The notes below the pieces were generated by a model. The model made no database searches. It was given only the letters and a program-made list of their open reading frames with translations, and was not told the origin of the DNA. The position numbers and the translations under genes are program-made. From Faecalibacterium sp. (lineage in GTDB: Bacteria > Bacillota > Clostridia > Oscillospirales > Ruminococcaceae), in assembly GCA_022652735.1 (NCBI GenBank), contig JALCRP010000002.1, positions 124,001-188,000 of the forward strand: a stretch of DNA of 64,000 nucleotides, in the 5' to 3' direction. Every line of letters starts with the position of its first letter. Positions within the stretch are counted from its first letter, which is position 1. Shown here piece by piece: positions 1-9,269 of this stretch.

Positions 1-149
1 TGGATGCCAAGTTCGTTAAGAGCGCGGCCAATATCCCGGGCGTCAAGACGACCTTCGCCGGCAGCGTAAACACCTACGACGTGCTGAACGCCGACAAGCT
101 GATCCTCAGCGTCGACGCAGCCAAGAAGCTCGAGGAGGTGCTGGGCTGA
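1..149 (+). CDS. rplD: 50S ribosomal protein L4, C-terminal fragment
   Basis: Only the last 48 codons are in the window; the reading frame enters from the left edge (first full codon at base 3). The translated tail (ANIPGVKTTFAGSVNTYDVL, then a helix ending KKLEEVLG) is the typical end of L4, a protein that lines the peptide exit tunnel. Its TGA shares one base with the ATG of rplW (TGATG), so the two are translationally coupled, as expected in the S10 operon. Confidence 0.93.
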   Translation, partial: DAKFVKSAANIPGVKTTFAGSVNTYDVLNADKLILSVDAAKKLEEVLG

Positions 150-445
150 TGAAAACCGCACAGGACATTATTCTGAAGCCGGTCATCACCGAAAACTCTA
201 TGGCCGGCATTGCCGACAAGAAGTACACCTTCAAGGTTGCTACGGACGCAACGAAGATCGACATCGCAAACGCTGTCGAGACGCTGTTCCCGGGCACCAA
301 GGTGAGCAAGGTGAATACCGTTTCCGTCCGCGGCCGTTATCGCCGCCAGGGCATGCACGAGGGCTACACGGCCGCCTCTAAAAAGGCGATCGTTACCCTG
401 ACGAAGGATTCCAAGGAAATCGAATTCTTTAACAGCATGGTCTGA
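149..445 (+). CDS. rplW: 50S ribosomal protein L23
   Basis: The 98-residue product matches the usual L23 length and opens with the family pattern of a helix followed by 'KPVITENSM', then a basic loop (RGRYRRQG) that contacts 23S rRNA. L23 sits at the tunnel exit and docks trigger factor and SRP. It lies between rplD (1-base overlap) and rplB, the standard S10-operon order. The 77 bases before rplB hold a small hairpin (gagcccgccgagggctc) and the rplB ribosome binding site. Confidence 0.96.
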   Translation: MKTAQDIILKPVITENSMAGIADKKYTFKVATDATKIDIANAVETLFPGTKVSKVNTVSVRGRYRRQGMHEGYTAASKKAIVTLTKDSKEIEFFNSMV

Positions 446-522
446 TCGAAGAGCCCGCCGAGGGCTCACTTATGGGGATATGACCCCGATAATAAGTCAT
501 AAGATGATCAAAGGAGTAAACA

Positions 523-1356
523 ATGGCTATTAAAAAATACGGCCCCACCACCCCGGGCCGCCGCGGAATGACTGTTACCGATTACAGCGTTCTGTCTGAC
601 GTCGCACCCGAGCGCAGCCTGCTGGAGCCTATGAAGAAGCATGCCGGCCGCAACAACATGGGCCGCATCACTGTCCGCCATCAGGGCGGCGGCAACCGCA
701 CCAAGTACCGTGTGATCGATTTCAAGCGTCAGAAGCTGGATATGCCCGCTGAAGTCAAGACCGTCGAGTACGATCCGAACCGCAGCGCATTCATCAGCCT
801 GATTCAGTATGAAGACGGCGTGAAGAGCTATATCATCTGCCCGGACGGCCTGAAGGTCGGCGATAAGGTAGTGAGCGGCGCTTCGGCCGACATCAAACCG
901 GGCAACTGCCTGCCGTTTGAGAACATCCCGGTCGGTACCATCATCCACAACATCGAGCTGTACCCCGGCAAGGGCGCGCAGCTGGTGCGCAGCGCCGGCA
1001 ACATGGCGCAGCTGATGGCAAAGGAGAACGGTTACGCGCTGGTTCGCCTGCCTTCCGGTGAGATGCGCAATGTGCAGATCAACTGCACCGCTGTCATCGG
1101 CCAGGTTTCCAACATCGACCACGAGAACGTGAACCTTGGCAAAGCCGGCCGCAAGCGCCACATGGGCGTTCGCCCGGGCAGCCGCGGCGCCGTCATGAAC
1201 CCGTGCGATCACCCGCACGGCGGCGGCGAGGGCAAAGCACCTGTCGGCCACGCAGGGCCTATGACCCCGTGGGGCAAGCCCGCTATGGGCCTCAAGACCC
1301 GTAAACACCACAACCGCTCCAACAAGTTCATTGTGAAGCGCTGCAACGAGAAATAA
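523..1356 (+). CDS. rplB: 50S ribosomal protein L2
   Basis: The 277-residue protein is full length for L2, which binds 23S rRNA near the peptidyl transferase centre and is needed for subunit joining. Hallmarks are the N-terminal '[17 protein letters not shown]', '[13 protein letters not shown]', and the C-terminal loop '[20 protein letters not shown]' with the conserved histidine reaching the active centre. An AAAGGAG site lies upstream of the ATG. rpsS follows after 17 bases. Confidence 0.98.
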   Translation: MAIKKYGPTTPGRRGMTVTDYSVLSDVAPERSLLEPMKKHAGRNNMGRITVRHQGGGNRTKYRVIDFKRQKLDMPAEVKTVEYDPNRSAFISLIQYEDGVKSYIICPDGLKVGDKVVSGASADIKPGNCLPFENIPVGTIIHNIELYPGKGAQLVRSAGNMAQLMAKENGYALVRLPSGEMRNVQINCTAVIGQVSNIDHENVNLGKAGRKRHMGVRPGSRGAVMNPCDHPHGGGEGKAPVGHAGPMTPWGKPAMGLKTRKHHNRSNKFIVKRCNEK

Positions 1357-1373
1357 GAGAGGAGATTTGACTT

Positions 1374-1655
1374 ATGGGTAGAAGCATTAAAAAGGGCCCT
1401 TACGTACAGCCCGCTCTTATGAAGCACGTGGAAGCGATGAACGCATCCGGCAAAAAGCAGGTCATCAAGACTTGGAGCCGTTCCTCCGTGATCTTCCCGG
1501 AGTTCGTGGGCCACACCTTCGCCGTCCATGACGGCCGCAAGCATGTGCCTGTGTACGTGACGGAAGATATGGTTGGCCATAAGCTGGGCGAGTTCGTACC
1601 CACCCGCACATTCAAGGGCCACGCCAGTGCGGCAGCAGCTGCTGCGGCGAAATAA
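1374..1655 (+). CDS. rpsS: 30S ribosomal protein S19
   Basis: The 93-residue product carries the S19 signature ([11 protein letters not shown] near the start, '[20 protein letters not shown]' centrally and '[16 protein letters not shown]' near the end). S19 forms part of the 30S head with S13. The last seven residues are an alanine run plus lysine, a little unusual but harmless in this flexible tail. It is tightly spaced between rplB and rplV. Confidence 0.97.
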   Translation: MGRSIKKGPYVQPALMKHVEAMNASGKKQVIKTWSRSSVIFPEFVGHTFAVHDGRKHVPVYVTEDMVGHKLGEFVPTRTFKGHASAAAAAAAK

Positions 1656-1674
1656 GTAGAAGGAGGAACACAAA

Positions 1675-2010
1675 ATGGAAGCACGGGCTATTCTTCGTTA
1701 TGCCCGCATCAGTCCTCGCAAGGTTTCGATCGTGATGGATCTCATCCGCAACAAACCTTTGGACGAAGCGCTGGCAATCATGCAGTACACCCCGAAGGCC
1801 GCTTGTGAGCCCCTTCTGAAACTGGTGAAATCTGCAGCCGCAAACGCGGAAAACAATTTCAATATGGACAGAAACAATCTGTATGTAGCAGAATGCTTCG
1901 TTGCGCCGGGCCCCACGCTGAAGCGTATGATGCCCCGCGCACAGGGCCGCGGTTTCCGCATCCTGAAGCGTACCAGCCACATGACAGTTGTTCTGAAAGA
2001 GAAAGCGTAA
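1675..2010 (+). CDS. rplV: 50S ribosomal protein L22
   Basis: The 111-residue L22 shows the family beginning ([20 protein letters not shown]) and the long beta-hairpin loop that reaches into the exit tunnel, with the basic tip '[12 protein letters not shown]' near residues 82-93. This hairpin is where macrolide-resistance changes arise in other bacteria; nothing abnormal is seen. A GGAGG site precedes the ATG, and rpsC follows 12 bases after the stop. Confidence 0.97.
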   Translation: MEARAILRYARISPRKVSIVMDLIRNKPLDEALAIMQYTPKAACEPLLKLVKSAAANAENNFNMDRNNLYVAECFVAPGPTLKRMMPRAQGRGFRILKRTSHMTVVLKEKA

Positions 2011-2022
2011 GGAGGTAAACAA

Positions 2023-2727
2023 ATGGGCCAGAAAGTTAATCCCCACGGGCTTCGCGTGGGTGTCATCCAAGACTGGGACAGCCGCTGGTTTACTTCCAAA
2101 AAGGAATTCAGCGATGATCTGGTTGAAGATCATAAGATTCGTAAAGAACTGAAGAAAGAGCTTTACGATGCAGGTATCCCCAAGATCGAGATCGAGCGTA
2201 CCGTGGATTCTTCCACGAGCGCACCGCGTGTAACGGTGAACATCTTCTGCTCTAAGCCGGGCATGGTAATCGGCAAGGGCGGCGAAGCTCGCGTTGCATT
2301 GCAGGATCGTCTGTCGAAGGAATACGGCAAAGCCTTTGTTGTAAACGTGGTGGAAGTGAAAGCTGCCTCCACGAACGCACAGCTGGTTGCCGAGGACATC
2401 GCCCGCCAGCTGGAAAACCGCATCACGTTCCGCCGCGCTATGAAGCAGGCGATGCGCAATGCCATGAGCCCGCGTGACCGCAGCACTGCTCCGGCCAAGG
2501 GCATTAAGGCAATGTGCTCCGGCCGCTTGGGCGGCGCGGACATCGCGCGTGTGGAAACTTACCATGAGGGCACCATCCCTCTGCAGACCCTGCGCGCTGA
2601 CATCGACTATGGTTTTGCGGAAGCAAATACCACCTACGGCAAAGTTGGCGTCAAGGTTTGGACCTACAAGGGCGAAGTGCTCAAGGGCGCTAAGCCTGCC
2701 GCCAAAAAGGAAGGAGGCAACAAGTAA
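2023..2727 (+). CDS. rpsC: 30S ribosomal protein S3
   Basis: The 234-residue S3 has the start '[15 protein letters not shown]', the KH type-II domain core '[10 protein letters not shown]' around residues 79-88, and the C-terminal domain with '[10 protein letters not shown]'. It sits at the mRNA entry channel and contributes to mRNA helicase activity. The C terminus is lysine-rich. Its TAA overlaps the ATG of rplP by one base (TAATG). Confidence 0.97.
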   Translation: MGQKVNPHGLRVGVIQDWDSRWFTSKKEFSDDLVEDHKIRKELKKELYDAGIPKIEIERTVDSSTSAPRVTVNIFCSKPGMVIGKGGEARVALQDRLSKEYGKAFVVNVVEVKAASTNAQLVAEDIARQLENRITFRRAMKQAMRNAMSPRDRSTAPAKGIKAMCSGRLGGADIARVETYHEGTIPLQTLRADIDYGFAEANTTYGKVGVKVWTYKGEVLKGAKPAAKKEGGNK

Positions 2728-3164
2728 TGTTACTGCCTAAGCGTGTTAAGTACCGCCGCGTTCAGCGCGGCCGCATGAAGGGCAAAGCCCTGCGTGGCAA
2801 TACTGTATGTCAGGGCGATTACGGCCTTGTTGCTCTTGAGCCGGCGTGGATCACCTCGACACAGATCGAGGCCGCCCGTGTCGCCATGACGCGTTACATC
2901 AAGCGTGGCGGCAAAGTCTGGATCAAGATCTTCCCGGATAAGCCCGTTACTGAAAAGCCGGCCGAAACTCGAATGGGTTCCGGCAAAGGCTCCCCGGAAT
3001 ACTGGGTTGCTGTCGTTAAGCCGGGCCGTGTTCTGTTTGAACTGGCCGATGTCGACGAAGCAACGGCGAAGGAATCTCTTCGCCTGGCAATGCACAAGCT
3101 GCCGATCAAATGCAAATTTGTGGTCCGTGAGGGCTTGAAGGAGGATGGCACGAATGAAGGCTAA
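2727..3164 (+). CDS. rplP: 50S ribosomal protein L16
   Basis: The 145-residue L16 begins '[20 protein letters not shown]' and contains '[20 protein letters not shown]' and '[20 protein letters not shown]', all diagnostic. L16 positions tRNAs at the A site. The gene starts inside the rpsC stop codon and its last codons hold the ribosome binding site of rpmC, so the three genes are translationally linked. Confidence 0.97.
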   Translation: MLLPKRVKYRRVQRGRMKGKALRGNTVCQGDYGLVALEPAWITSTQIEAARVAMTRYIKRGGKVWIKIFPDKPVTEKPAETRMGSGKGSPEYWVAVVKPGRVLFELADVDEATAKESLRLAMHKLPIKCKFVVREGLKEDGTNEG

Positions 3165-3339
3165 GGAACTGCGTGAAATGCAGACCACTGAGCTGACCAC
3201 CAAGCTGGCCGAGCTGAAAAGTGAGCTGTTCAACCTCCGTTTCCAGCATGCCATCAACCAGCTGGACAACCCCGGCCGCATCGAAGCAGTCAAGAAGGAC
3301 ATCGCGCGAGTGATGACCATTCTGGCGGAAAAACAGTAA
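3154..3339 (+). CDS. rpmC: 50S ribosomal protein L29
   Basis: A 61-residue L29 beginning '[18 protein letters not shown]', with the two-helix body '[20 protein letters not shown]'. An in-frame ATG at 3145 would add three residues, but the GAAGGAGG site at 3137-3144 abuts it; the ATG at 3154 has normal spacing and gives the usual L29 start. The gene overlaps the 3' end of rplP by 11 bases in another frame. L29 lies at the tunnel exit beside L23. Confidence 0.94.
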   Translation: MKAKELREMQTTELTTKLAELKSELFNLRFQHAINQLDNPGRIEAVKKDIARVMTILAEKQ

Positions 3340-3352
3340 GGGAGGTTAAACG

Positions 3353-3610
3353 ATGGAAGAGCGTAATCTGAGAAAAACCCGCATCGGAACCGTTGTTTCC
3401 GATAAGATGGATAAGACCATCGTGGTTGCCGTTAAGGACAGCGTGCAGCACCCCCTGTACAAGAAGATCCTGAAGCGTACTGCCAAGTTCAAGGCACACG
3501 ACGAAACGAACGAAGCAGGCATTGGCGACCGTGTTGAGATCATGGAGACCCGCCCCATCTCGAAGGATGTGCGTTGGCGCCTGGTCAAGATCGTGGAGAA
3601 GGCGAAGTAA
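3353..3610 (+). CDS. rpsQ: 30S ribosomal protein S17
   Basis: The 85-residue S17 has the OB-fold signature '[20 protein letters not shown]', '[19 protein letters not shown]' and '[20 protein letters not shown]'. It is a primary 16S rRNA binder in the 30S body. A GGAGG site lies about 7 bases before the ATG. Order rpmC-rpsQ-rplN is the standard spc-operon junction. Confidence 0.97.
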   Translation: MEERNLRKTRIGTVVSDKMDKTIVVAVKDSVQHPLYKKILKRTAKFKAHDETNEAGIGDRVEIMETRPISKDVRWRLVKIVEKAK

Positions 3611-3646
3611 TTTCGCCGTGGTACTTTGAAAGGAGAAATCTGACTT

Positions 3647-4015
3647 ATGATTCAGATGCAAACTTATCTCAAAGTGGCCGACAACACCGGTGCCAAAGAA
3701 CTGATGTGCTTCCGTGTGCTGGGCGGTACCCGCAAGAGATATGCTAACATTGGTGATATTGTTGTCTGCTCTGTCAAAAAGGCAGCTCCGGGCGGCACTG
3801 TCAAAAAGGGCGACGTCGTGAAGGCTGTTATTGTACGCAGCAAGCACGGCCTGCGCCGCGACGACGGCAGCTACATCCGTTTCGATGAGAATGCCGCCGT
3901 GATCGTTATGGCCGACAAGAGCCCGAAAGGCACCCGTATCTTCGGACCGGTTGCCCGCGAGCTTCGCGAATCCGGCTTCACCAAGATCCTGAGCCTGGCT
4001 CCGGAATCGCTGTAA
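3647..4015 (+). CDS. rplN: 50S ribosomal protein L14
   Basis: The 122-residue L14 is exactly the usual length: '[20 protein letters not shown]' at the start, '[19 protein letters not shown]' centrally, and '[20 protein letters not shown]' near the end. L14 forms inter-subunit bridges and is the docking site of the silencing factor RsfS. The gap to rpsQ is 36 bases and holds an AAAGGAG site. Confidence 0.97.
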   Translation: MIQMQTYLKVADNTGAKELMCFRVLGGTRKRYANIGDIVVCSVKKAAPGGTVKKGDVVKAVIVRSKHGLRRDDGSYIRFDENAAVIVMADKSPKGTRIFGPVARELRESGFTKILSLAPESL

Positions 4016-4029
4016 GGAGGTTTTAAGTA

Positions 4030-4368
4030 ATGAATACACTTCATGTTAAAACCGGCGACACCGTCAAGATCATCAGCGGCAAGGACAAAGGCCAGACCGG
4101 GAAGGTGCTGCAGGTCAGCCCCGACGAGAACAAGGTCATTGTCGAAGGCCGCAATATGGTCACGAAGCATGTCAAGCCTCGCCGTCAGGGCGAGCAGGGC
4201 GGCATCGTAAAGGCTGAGGGCGCTATGTATGCGTCCAAGGTCATGCCGGTTTGCCCCAAGTGCGGCAAAGCTACGCGCGTTGCCCACAAGCTGGTAACCA
4301 AGACGGTTTCCGGCAAAGAAAAGACTGTCAGTGTCCGCGTCTGCAAAAAATGCGGCGCCGAACTGTAA
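4030..4368 (+). CDS. rplX: 50S ribosomal protein L24, zinc-ribbon form
   Basis: The 112-residue protein has the KOW motif near the start (KTGDTVKIISGKDKGQTGKV) and the L24 core 'VIVEGRNMVTKHVKP'. The C-terminal third carries two Cys pairs, CPKC about residue 77 and CKKC near the end, a zinc-ribbon form found in many Clostridia. L24 starts 50S assembly. GGAGG lies before the ATG, and rplE follows 19 bases after the stop. Confidence 0.96.
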   Translation: MNTLHVKTGDTVKIISGKDKGQTGKVLQVSPDENKVIVEGRNMVTKHVKPRRQGEQGGIVKAEGAMYASKVMPVCPKCGKATRVAHKLVTKTVSGKEKTVSVRVCKKCGAEL

Positions 4369-4387
4369 AGGAAGGAGTAGGAATTAA

Positions 4388-4927
4388 ATGGCTCGTTTGA
4401 AAGAACAGTATGTCAAAGAGATCGCTCCTGCTCTGAACAAGAAGTTCGGTTACAAGAGCGTGATGCAGATCCCGAAGCTGGATAAGGTTGTTGTCAACGT
4501 CGCCTGCGGCGATGCAAAGGACAACGCTAAGATCCTCGATGCAGTTCTGGCTGATCTGGCACAGATCACCGGCCAGAAGGGCACTGCCTGCAAAGCAAAG
4601 AAGAGCGTGGCTAACTTTAAGCTGCGTGAAGGCACCCCGATCGGTGTCAAGGTCACCCTCCGTGGCGACCGTATGTACGAGTTCGTGGATCGTTTCTTCA
4701 ACGTGGCTCTGCCGCGTGTGCGTGACTTCCGCGGCATCAATGGCGATTCTTTTGACGGCCGCGGCAACTATGCCTGCGGCATCAAAGAGCAGATCATCTT
4801 CCCGGAAATCGACTTTGATAAAGTCGATGCTGTCCGCGGCATGGACATCTGCTTTGTAACCACCGCCAAAACGGACGAAGAGGCCAAGGAGCTGCTGAAG
4901 GCTCTGGGCGCTCCGTTCGCAAACTGA
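4388..4927 (+). CDS. rplE: 50S ribosomal protein L5
   Basis: The 179-residue L5 has the family length and the motifs '[19 protein letters not shown]', '[20 protein letters not shown]', '[20 protein letters not shown]' and '[20 protein letters not shown]'. L5 binds 5S rRNA and the P-site tRNA and is part of the central protuberance. It is flanked by rplX and rpsN in the standard order. Confidence 0.97.
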   Translation: MARLKEQYVKEIAPALNKKFGYKSVMQIPKLDKVVVNVACGDAKDNAKILDAVLADLAQITGQKGTACKAKKSVANFKLREGTPIGVKVTLRGDRMYEFVDRFFNVALPRVRDFRGINGDSFDGRGNYACGIKEQIIFPEIDFDKVDAVRGMDICFVTTAKTDEEAKELLKALGAPFAN

Positions 4928-4946
4928 GAAAGGGAGGAACTTGAAT

Positions 4947-5132
4947 ATGGCTAAACTGTCTATGAAGCTGAAGCAGGCTCGTCCCGCGAAGTTCTCTACC
5001 CGCGCCTACACGCGCTGCCGCATCTGCGGCCGCCCGCATTCCGTGCTGCGCAAGTACGGCATCTGCCGTATCTGCTTCCGCGAGATGGCGTACAAGGGCG
5101 AGATCCCCGGCGTCAAGAAGGCTTCTTGGTAA
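4947..5132 (+). CDS. rpsN: 30S ribosomal protein S14, zinc-binding (type Z)
   Basis: A 61-residue short S14 beginning '[20 protein letters not shown]' with the zinc motif CRIC-x14-CRIC. A TTG six bases upstream is in frame, but ATG at 4947 has the better spacing from the GGGAGGA site and gives the usual N terminus. Zinc-containing S14 is typical of Gram-positives. No zinc-free paralogue is seen in this window. Confidence 0.96.
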   Translation: MAKLSMKLKQARPAKFSTRAYTRCRICGRPHSVLRKYGICRICFREMAYKGEIPGVKKASW

Positions 5133-5181
5133 GCCTTTCACCCGAAAATCCACATACGAGATAATTTAGGAGGTTAGTGGC

Positions 5182-5580
5182 ATGCAAATCACCGATCCTA
5201 TCGCGGACCTGCTTACCCGCATCCGCAACGCCTGCACTGCCAAACACCCTTCTGTTGAAGTCCCCGCTTCTAATATGAAGAAGGCTATCAGCCAGATTCT
5301 GGTGGACGAGGGCTACATCAAAGGGATGCAGGTGAAAGACGATACCGTTCAGGGCACGATTGTTCTGACGCTGAAGTATCAGGATGACGGTTCTCCCGTC
5401 ATCGCCGGCCTGCGCCGCGTTTCTAAGCCGGGCCTGCGCATCTACACCAACTGCGAAGATATGCCGAAGGTCATGAAGGGCCTTGGCACCGCAATCATTT
5501 CCACTTCCAAAGGCATCATGACCGACAAGGCTGCCCGCGCAGCCAAGGTCGGCGGCGAAGTGCTCGCCTTTGTGTGGTAA
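5182..5580 (+). CDS. rpsH: 30S ribosomal protein S8
   Basis: The 132-residue S8 has '[20 protein letters not shown]' at the start and the C-terminal hallmark '[20 protein letters not shown]'. S8 is a primary binder of 16S helix 21 and in Escherichia coli represses its own operon; whether that holds here cannot be seen. A GGAGG site precedes the ATG after a 49-base gap from rpsN. Confidence 0.97.
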   Translation: MQITDPIADLLTRIRNACTAKHPSVEVPASNMKKAISQILVDEGYIKGMQVKDDTVQGTIVLTLKYQDDGSPVIAGLRRVSKPGLRIYTNCEDMPKVMKGLGTAIISTSKGIMTDKAARAAKVGGEVLAFVW

Positions 5581-5597
5581 GAAAGGGGTAAAAGACA

Positions 5598-6149
5598 ATG
5601 TCGAGAATTGGAAGAAAACCCATCGTCATTCCTGCCGGCGTCACGGTTACTATTGACGAAGCTGCACACACCGTTGACGTCAAGGGCCCCAAAGGTAGCC
5701 TGCATTCCACCTACAACCCTCTCATGAATGTGAAGGTCGAGGGCAATGAGGTTCTGGTTACCCGCCCCAATGACGAGAACTTGTCTAAGAGCCTGCATGG
5801 CTTAACCCGCACCAACATCGCCAACATGGTGAACGGTGTGGTTACCGAATACGAAAAGAAGCTGGAGATTCAGGGTGTTGGCTACCGCTGCGCAAAGCAG
5901 GGCACCAAGCTTGTCCTCACGCTGGGCTTCTCTCATCCGGTTAACATCGAAGAGACGGATGACATCAAGATCGACTGGGTAGACGCCAACAACTTCACCA
6001 TTCGCGGCGTCGACAAACAGAAGGTCGGCCAGTTCGCTGCCGAAGTGCGCGCCAAGAAGCCGCCGGAACCCTATAAGGGCAAGGGCATCCGCTATCTGGG
6101 CGAAGTCGTCCGGCACAAGGAAGGCAAAGCCGGCAAGGCTAAAAAGTAA
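5598..6149 (+). CDS. rplF: 50S ribosomal protein L6
   Basis: The 183-residue L6 has the start 'MSRIGRKPIVIPAGVTV', the internal duplication typical of the family, and the rRNA-binding tail 'KKPPEPYKGKGIRYLGEVV' around residues 154-172. L6 lies at the base of the L7/L12 stalk next to the factor-binding site. It stands 17 bases after rpsH and 18 before rplR. Confidence 0.97.
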   Translation: MSRIGRKPIVIPAGVTVTIDEAAHTVDVKGPKGSLHSTYNPLMNVKVEGNEVLVTRPNDENLSKSLHGLTRTNIANMVNGVVTEYEKKLEIQGVGYRCAKQGTKLVLTLGFSHPVNIEETDDIKIDWVDANNFTIRGVDKQKVGQFAAEVRAKKPPEPYKGKGIRYLGEVVRHKEGKAGKAKK

Positions 6150-6167
6150 GGTAAGGAGTGAGAAACA

Positions 6168-6527
6168 ATGGTCAAACAGATCGACAAAAACGAAGCTCGT
6201 CTTCGTCGTCATCGCCGCGTTCGCGGCAAGATCAGCGGTACTGCTGCTCGTCCGCGCCTGGATGTTTTCCGCTCCGCCAAGCATATTTACGCACAGATCA
6301 TCGATGATGAAAAGGGCGTAACGCTGGCTGCGGCTTCCACGCTGGACAAAGATTTCAGCGGCAACGGCGGCAACATCGACGCTGCAACGCAGGTTGGCAA
6401 GAACATCGCCAAAAAGGCGCTCGAAAAGGGCATCGAAGAGGTCGTTTTCGACCGTGGCGGTTTCGTTTATCATGGCCGTGTCAAGGCCGTAGCTGAGGGC
6501 GCCCGCGAGGGTGGCCTGAAGCTGTGA
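6168..6527 (+). CDS. rplR: 50S ribosomal protein L18
   Basis: The 119-residue L18 shows a basic N terminus ([20 protein letters not shown]), then '[18 protein letters not shown]' and '[20 protein letters not shown]', all characteristic. L18 binds 5S rRNA with L5. Its spacing to rpsE is 19 bases and includes a GAGGAGGA site. Confidence 0.97.
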   Translation: MVKQIDKNEARLRRHRRVRGKISGTAARPRLDVFRSAKHIYAQIIDDEKGVTLAAASTLDKDFSGNGGNIDAATQVGKNIAKKALEKGIEEVVFDRGGFVYHGRVKAVAEGAREGGLKL

Positions 6528-6546
6528 TGAGAGGAGGAGACACAGT

Positions 6547-7053
6547 ATGGCTATGATGAGAAACAGACAGCCGGATGATGGTATGACTACCAAGGTCGTC
6601 TCCATTAACCGCGTATCCAAGACCGTCAAGGGCGGCCGTATCATGAAGTTCGCGGCGCTCGTCGTCGTGGGCGATGGCAAGGGCACGATCGGCTATGGCA
6701 TCGGCAAATCCGGCGAAGTGCCGGAAGCGATCCGCAAGGGCGAATCCGCTGCCAAAAAGGATCTGCACAAGATCGCGCTGCGCGGCACTACGATTCCGCA
6801 CGAGATCGTCGGCAACTACGGCGCTGGCTCCGTTTTGATGAAGCCGGCTGCCCCCGGTACCGGCGTGATCGCCGGCGGCCCGGTTCGTGCCGTCATCGAA
6901 GTGTCCGGCATTAAGGACATCCGTACGAAATCCATGCGCTCCAACAACCCCATCAATGTTGTGTCCGCTACTTTCGCGGGCTTGTGCGGCCTTGTCAGCG
7001 CAGAAGATGTCGCTGCAAAGCGCGGCAAGACCGTGAAAGAGATTCTGGGCTGA
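6547..7053 (+). CDS. rpsE: 30S ribosomal protein S5
   Basis: The 168-residue S5 has the double-stranded-RNA-binding N-terminal domain with '[20 protein letters not shown]' and '[20 protein letters not shown]', and the C-terminal domain with '[20 protein letters not shown]'. S5 sits at the mRNA entry pore and influences decoding accuracy. The stop lies 13 bases before rpmD. Confidence 0.97.
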   Translation: MAMMRNRQPDDGMTTKVVSINRVSKTVKGGRIMKFAALVVVGDGKGTIGYGIGKSGEVPEAIRKGESAAKKDLHKIALRGTTIPHEIVGNYGAGSVLMKPAAPGTGVIAGGPVRAVIEVSGIKDIRTKSMRSNNPINVVSATFAGLCGLVSAEDVAAKRGKTVKEILG

Positions 7054-7066
7054 GGAGGGTACTAAC

Positions 7067-7474
7067 ATGGCAGAAAAAATGCTCAAGATCGAGCTGCATA
7101 AAAGCCTGATCGGCCGCGGCGCAAAACAGATTTCCACCGCTGCGAGCCTTGGCCTGAGAAAGCCGGGCGACGTTACCGTTCAGCCTGACAATGCAGCAAC
7201 GCAGGGCAAACTTACGCAGATTGGTTATCTGCTGAAGGTGTCTGAGGCCGCCGAGAAGGCTGCCAAGGCCCCGAAGAAGGCTGCCCCGAAGAAGGCTGCC
7301 GCGCCGAAGGCTGAAAAAGCCCCGGCCAAGAAGGCTGCCGCACCGAAGGCTGAAAAAGCCCCGGCCAAGAAGGCCGAAAAAGCTCCGGCAAAGAAAGCGG
7401 CTTCCGCTGAAAAGAAGCCTGCCGCAAAAAAGCCGGCAGCTAAGAAAACGACCAAGAAGGAGGCGCAGGCATAA
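7067..7474 (+). CDS. rpmD: 50S ribosomal protein L30 with long Lys/Ala-rich tail
   Basis: The first 60 or so residues are a normal L30 (LKIELHKSLIGRGAKQISTA; 'LGLRKPGDVTVQPDNAATQG'). From about residue 61 a tail of some 70 residues follows, made almost only of Lys, Ala and Pro in motifs such as PKKAAPKKAA and KAEKAPAKKA, like a histone-H1 C terminus. Standard bacterial L30 is about 60 residues, so the gene is double length. Part of the tail is a 39-bp tandem duplication. The stop codon overlaps the rplO start by one base, so the tail is genuinely in frame in the operon. Confidence 0.93.
   Translation: MAEKMLKIELHKSLIGRGAKQISTAASLGLRKPGDVTVQPDNAATQGKLTQIGYLLKVSEAAEKAAKAPKKAAPKKAAAPKAEKAPAKKAAAPKAEKAPAKKAEKAPAKKAASAEKKPAAKKPAAKKTTKKEAQA
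7292..7369 (+). repeat. 39-bp tandem duplication inside the rpmD tail
   Basis: Two head-to-tail copies (7292-7330 and 7331-7369) start aaggctgccgc and end ccccggccaag, and differ at a single base (g to a at unit position 12). Each encodes 13 residues of the Lys/Ala/Pro tail of L30. This suggests the tail grows and shrinks by slippage or unequal exchange. Confidence 0.9.
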
Positions 7475-7914
7475 TGAAACTGCATGAACTGCATGCTGTC
7501 AAGGGCGCCAACAAGCCCGTTACCCGTAAGGGCCGCGGCGCAGGCTCCGGCAACGGCAAAACTGCCGGTTACGGCAGCAAGGGCCAGAAGGCTCGTTCCG
7601 GTGTCAAGAAGGCCGGTTTTGAAGGCGGCCAGATGCCGCTGCAGCGCCGCCTGCCGAAAGTCGGCTTCAACAATATTTTTGCAACCGAGTATGCCACGGT
7701 AAACGTGGGCGTTTTGGATGCAAAGTATAATGCCGGTGAGACTGTGGATGCCGAGAGCCTGAAGGCAAAGGGCATCCTGAAGAAAACGCTGGATGGCGTT
7801 AAGATTCTCGGAAACGGCGAGCTGACCAAGGCCCTGAACGTTAAAGTCGCAGCTTATTCCGCCTCCGCCAAAGAAAAAATCGAAAAGGCGGGCGGAAAGG
7901 CTGAGGTGATGTAA
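7474..7914 (+). CDS. rplO: 50S ribosomal protein L15
   Basis: The 146-residue L15 has the glycine/arginine-rich N-terminal extension (RKGRGAGSGNGKTAGYGSKG), 'GFEGGQMPLQRRLPKVGFNN' and the C-terminal 'VKVAAYSASAKEKIEKAGGK'. The extension threads into 23S rRNA. It shares one base with rpmD and its stop is one base before the GTG of secY, so it is closely coupled to both. Confidence 0.97.
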   Translation: MKLHELHAVKGANKPVTRKGRGAGSGNGKTAGYGSKGQKARSGVKKAGFEGGQMPLQRRLPKVGFNNIFATEYATVNVGVLDAKYNAGETVDAESLKAKGILKKTLDGVKILGNGELTKALNVKVAAYSASAKEKIEKAGGKAEVM

Positions 7915-7915
7915 G

Positions 7916-9211
7916 GTGCTCAAAACATTCCGAAATGCATGGCAGATCCCGGAACTGCGCAAGCGTCTTTTGTTTACGCTGCTCATCCTTGTCATCTACC
8001 GCCTCGGATGCGCTGTGCCGGTGCCGTTTATCGCGGCCTCGGCGCTGGAGAACATGTTTTCTACCGGCAGCATGCTCACCTATCTGAACATGATGTCCGG
8101 CGGCGCGCTTTCTGAGTGTACGCTTTTCGCTTTGGGTGTGATTCCCTACATCAACTCGTCTATTATCATTCAGCTGCTGTGCGTGGCGATTCCTTACCTC
8201 GAAAATCTGGCCAAGGAACCCGACGGGCAGCAGAAGCTGCAGCAGATTACACGGTACGCAGGCGCGGCCATCGCAGTTGTGATGTCCATCGGCTACTACT
8301 TTGTTCTGCGCAGCGAGGGTGGCCTCAGCTATACTTCCGGCGCTGCCGGATGGTTCACGGCAATCGTCATTATTTTGGCCTTTACCGCGGGCGCACAGCT
8401 GATTACTTGGTGCGGCGAGCAGATCGACGACAAGGGCATCGGCAACGGCATTTCGCTGTTGATCTTTGTCTCTATCGTATCGCGCTGGTCGAGCCTGTAT
8501 ACCACCGTCAAAGGCCTGCTGACGAAAGCCGCGGCCGGGGAAAGCAAGTATTATATCCTTCTGCCGCTTCTGGTCGTTTTGGCTTTGGTCGTCGTGGTGT
8601 TCATCATCGTGCTGACCAACGCCGAGCGCCGCATCACGGTTCAATACGCCAAGCGCGTAGTTGGCCGCAAGATGATGGGTGGGCAGAACAGCTATATCCC
8701 GCTGAAGATCAACATGAGCGGCGTTATGCCGATCATCTTCGCCTCGGCGATGGTCTCCATCCCCGGCACGATTGGCAGCTTTATCAATGTCACGAGAGAG
8801 GCACATCCGTTCTGGTATGCCTTTTTGCATGCGTTCGATTATACGAGCGTGGTGTATATCGTGCTGTATCTGCTGCTGATTCTGGCTTTCAACTATTTCT
8901 ATGTGGCTATCCAGTACAACCCGATCGAAATCGCCAACAACCTGCGCCAGAATAACGGTACCATCCCTGGTATCCGTCCGGGCAAGCCGACGAGCGATTT
9001 CATTACCAAGACCCTGAGCAAGATTACGCTGATCGGCGCGATCTTCCTGGCTGCGGTGGCCGTGCTGCCCATTATCTTGGGCAACCTGACCGGCGTAAGC
9101 ATCCAGCTCGGTGGTACCAGCCTGCTGATCGTTGTCGGCGTGGCGCTGGATTCCTCCCGCAGCTTGGAGAGCTTCATGACGATGCGCAACCACAAAGGAT
9201 TCTTGGGCTGA
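7916..9211 (+). CDS. secY: Preprotein translocase subunit SecY
   Basis: The 431-residue protein has ten predicted hydrophobic segments and SecY landmarks: 'RKRLLFTLLILVIYRLGCAV' at the first segment, 'GVIPYINSSIIIQLL' and 'ADRRITVQYAKR'-like 'AERRITVQYAKRVVGRK' in the cytosolic loop that meets SecA and the ribosome. It is the channel of the Sec translocon with SecE (52361-52657). The start is GTG, one base after the rplO stop; the ribosome binding site GAGGTGAT lies inside the end of rplO. Confidence 0.97.
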   Translation: MLKTFRNAWQIPELRKRLLFTLLILVIYRLGCAVPVPFIAASALENMFSTGSMLTYLNMMSGGALSECTLFALGVIPYINSSIIIQLLCVAIPYLENLAKEPDGQQKLQQITRYAGAAIAVVMSIGYYFVLRSEGGLSYTSGAAGWFTAIVIILAFTAGAQLITWCGEQIDDKGIGNGISLLIFVSIVSRWSSLYTTVKGLLTKAAAGESKYYILLPLLVVLALVVVVFIIVLTNAERRITVQYAKRVVGRKMMGGQNSYIPLKINMSGVMPIIFASAMVSIPGTIGSFINVTREAHPFWYAFLHAFDYTSVVYIVLYLLLILAFNYFYVAIQYNPIEIANNLRQNNGTIPGIRPGKPTSDFITKTLSKITLIGAIFLAAVAVLPIILGNLTGVSIQLGGTSLLIVVGVALDSSRSLESFMTMRNHKGFLG

Positions 9212-9269
9212 TCGCCGCAAAACGACAAAACAATTAAAAATGCTGACTACGAAAGGGGACTTTTGACCT

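Noticed and set aside
7841-9220. A 459-codon minus-strand frame opposite secY
   Set aside because: secY is certain on the plus strand; the antisense product is rich in His and Gln as expected from a reverse-complement shadow.
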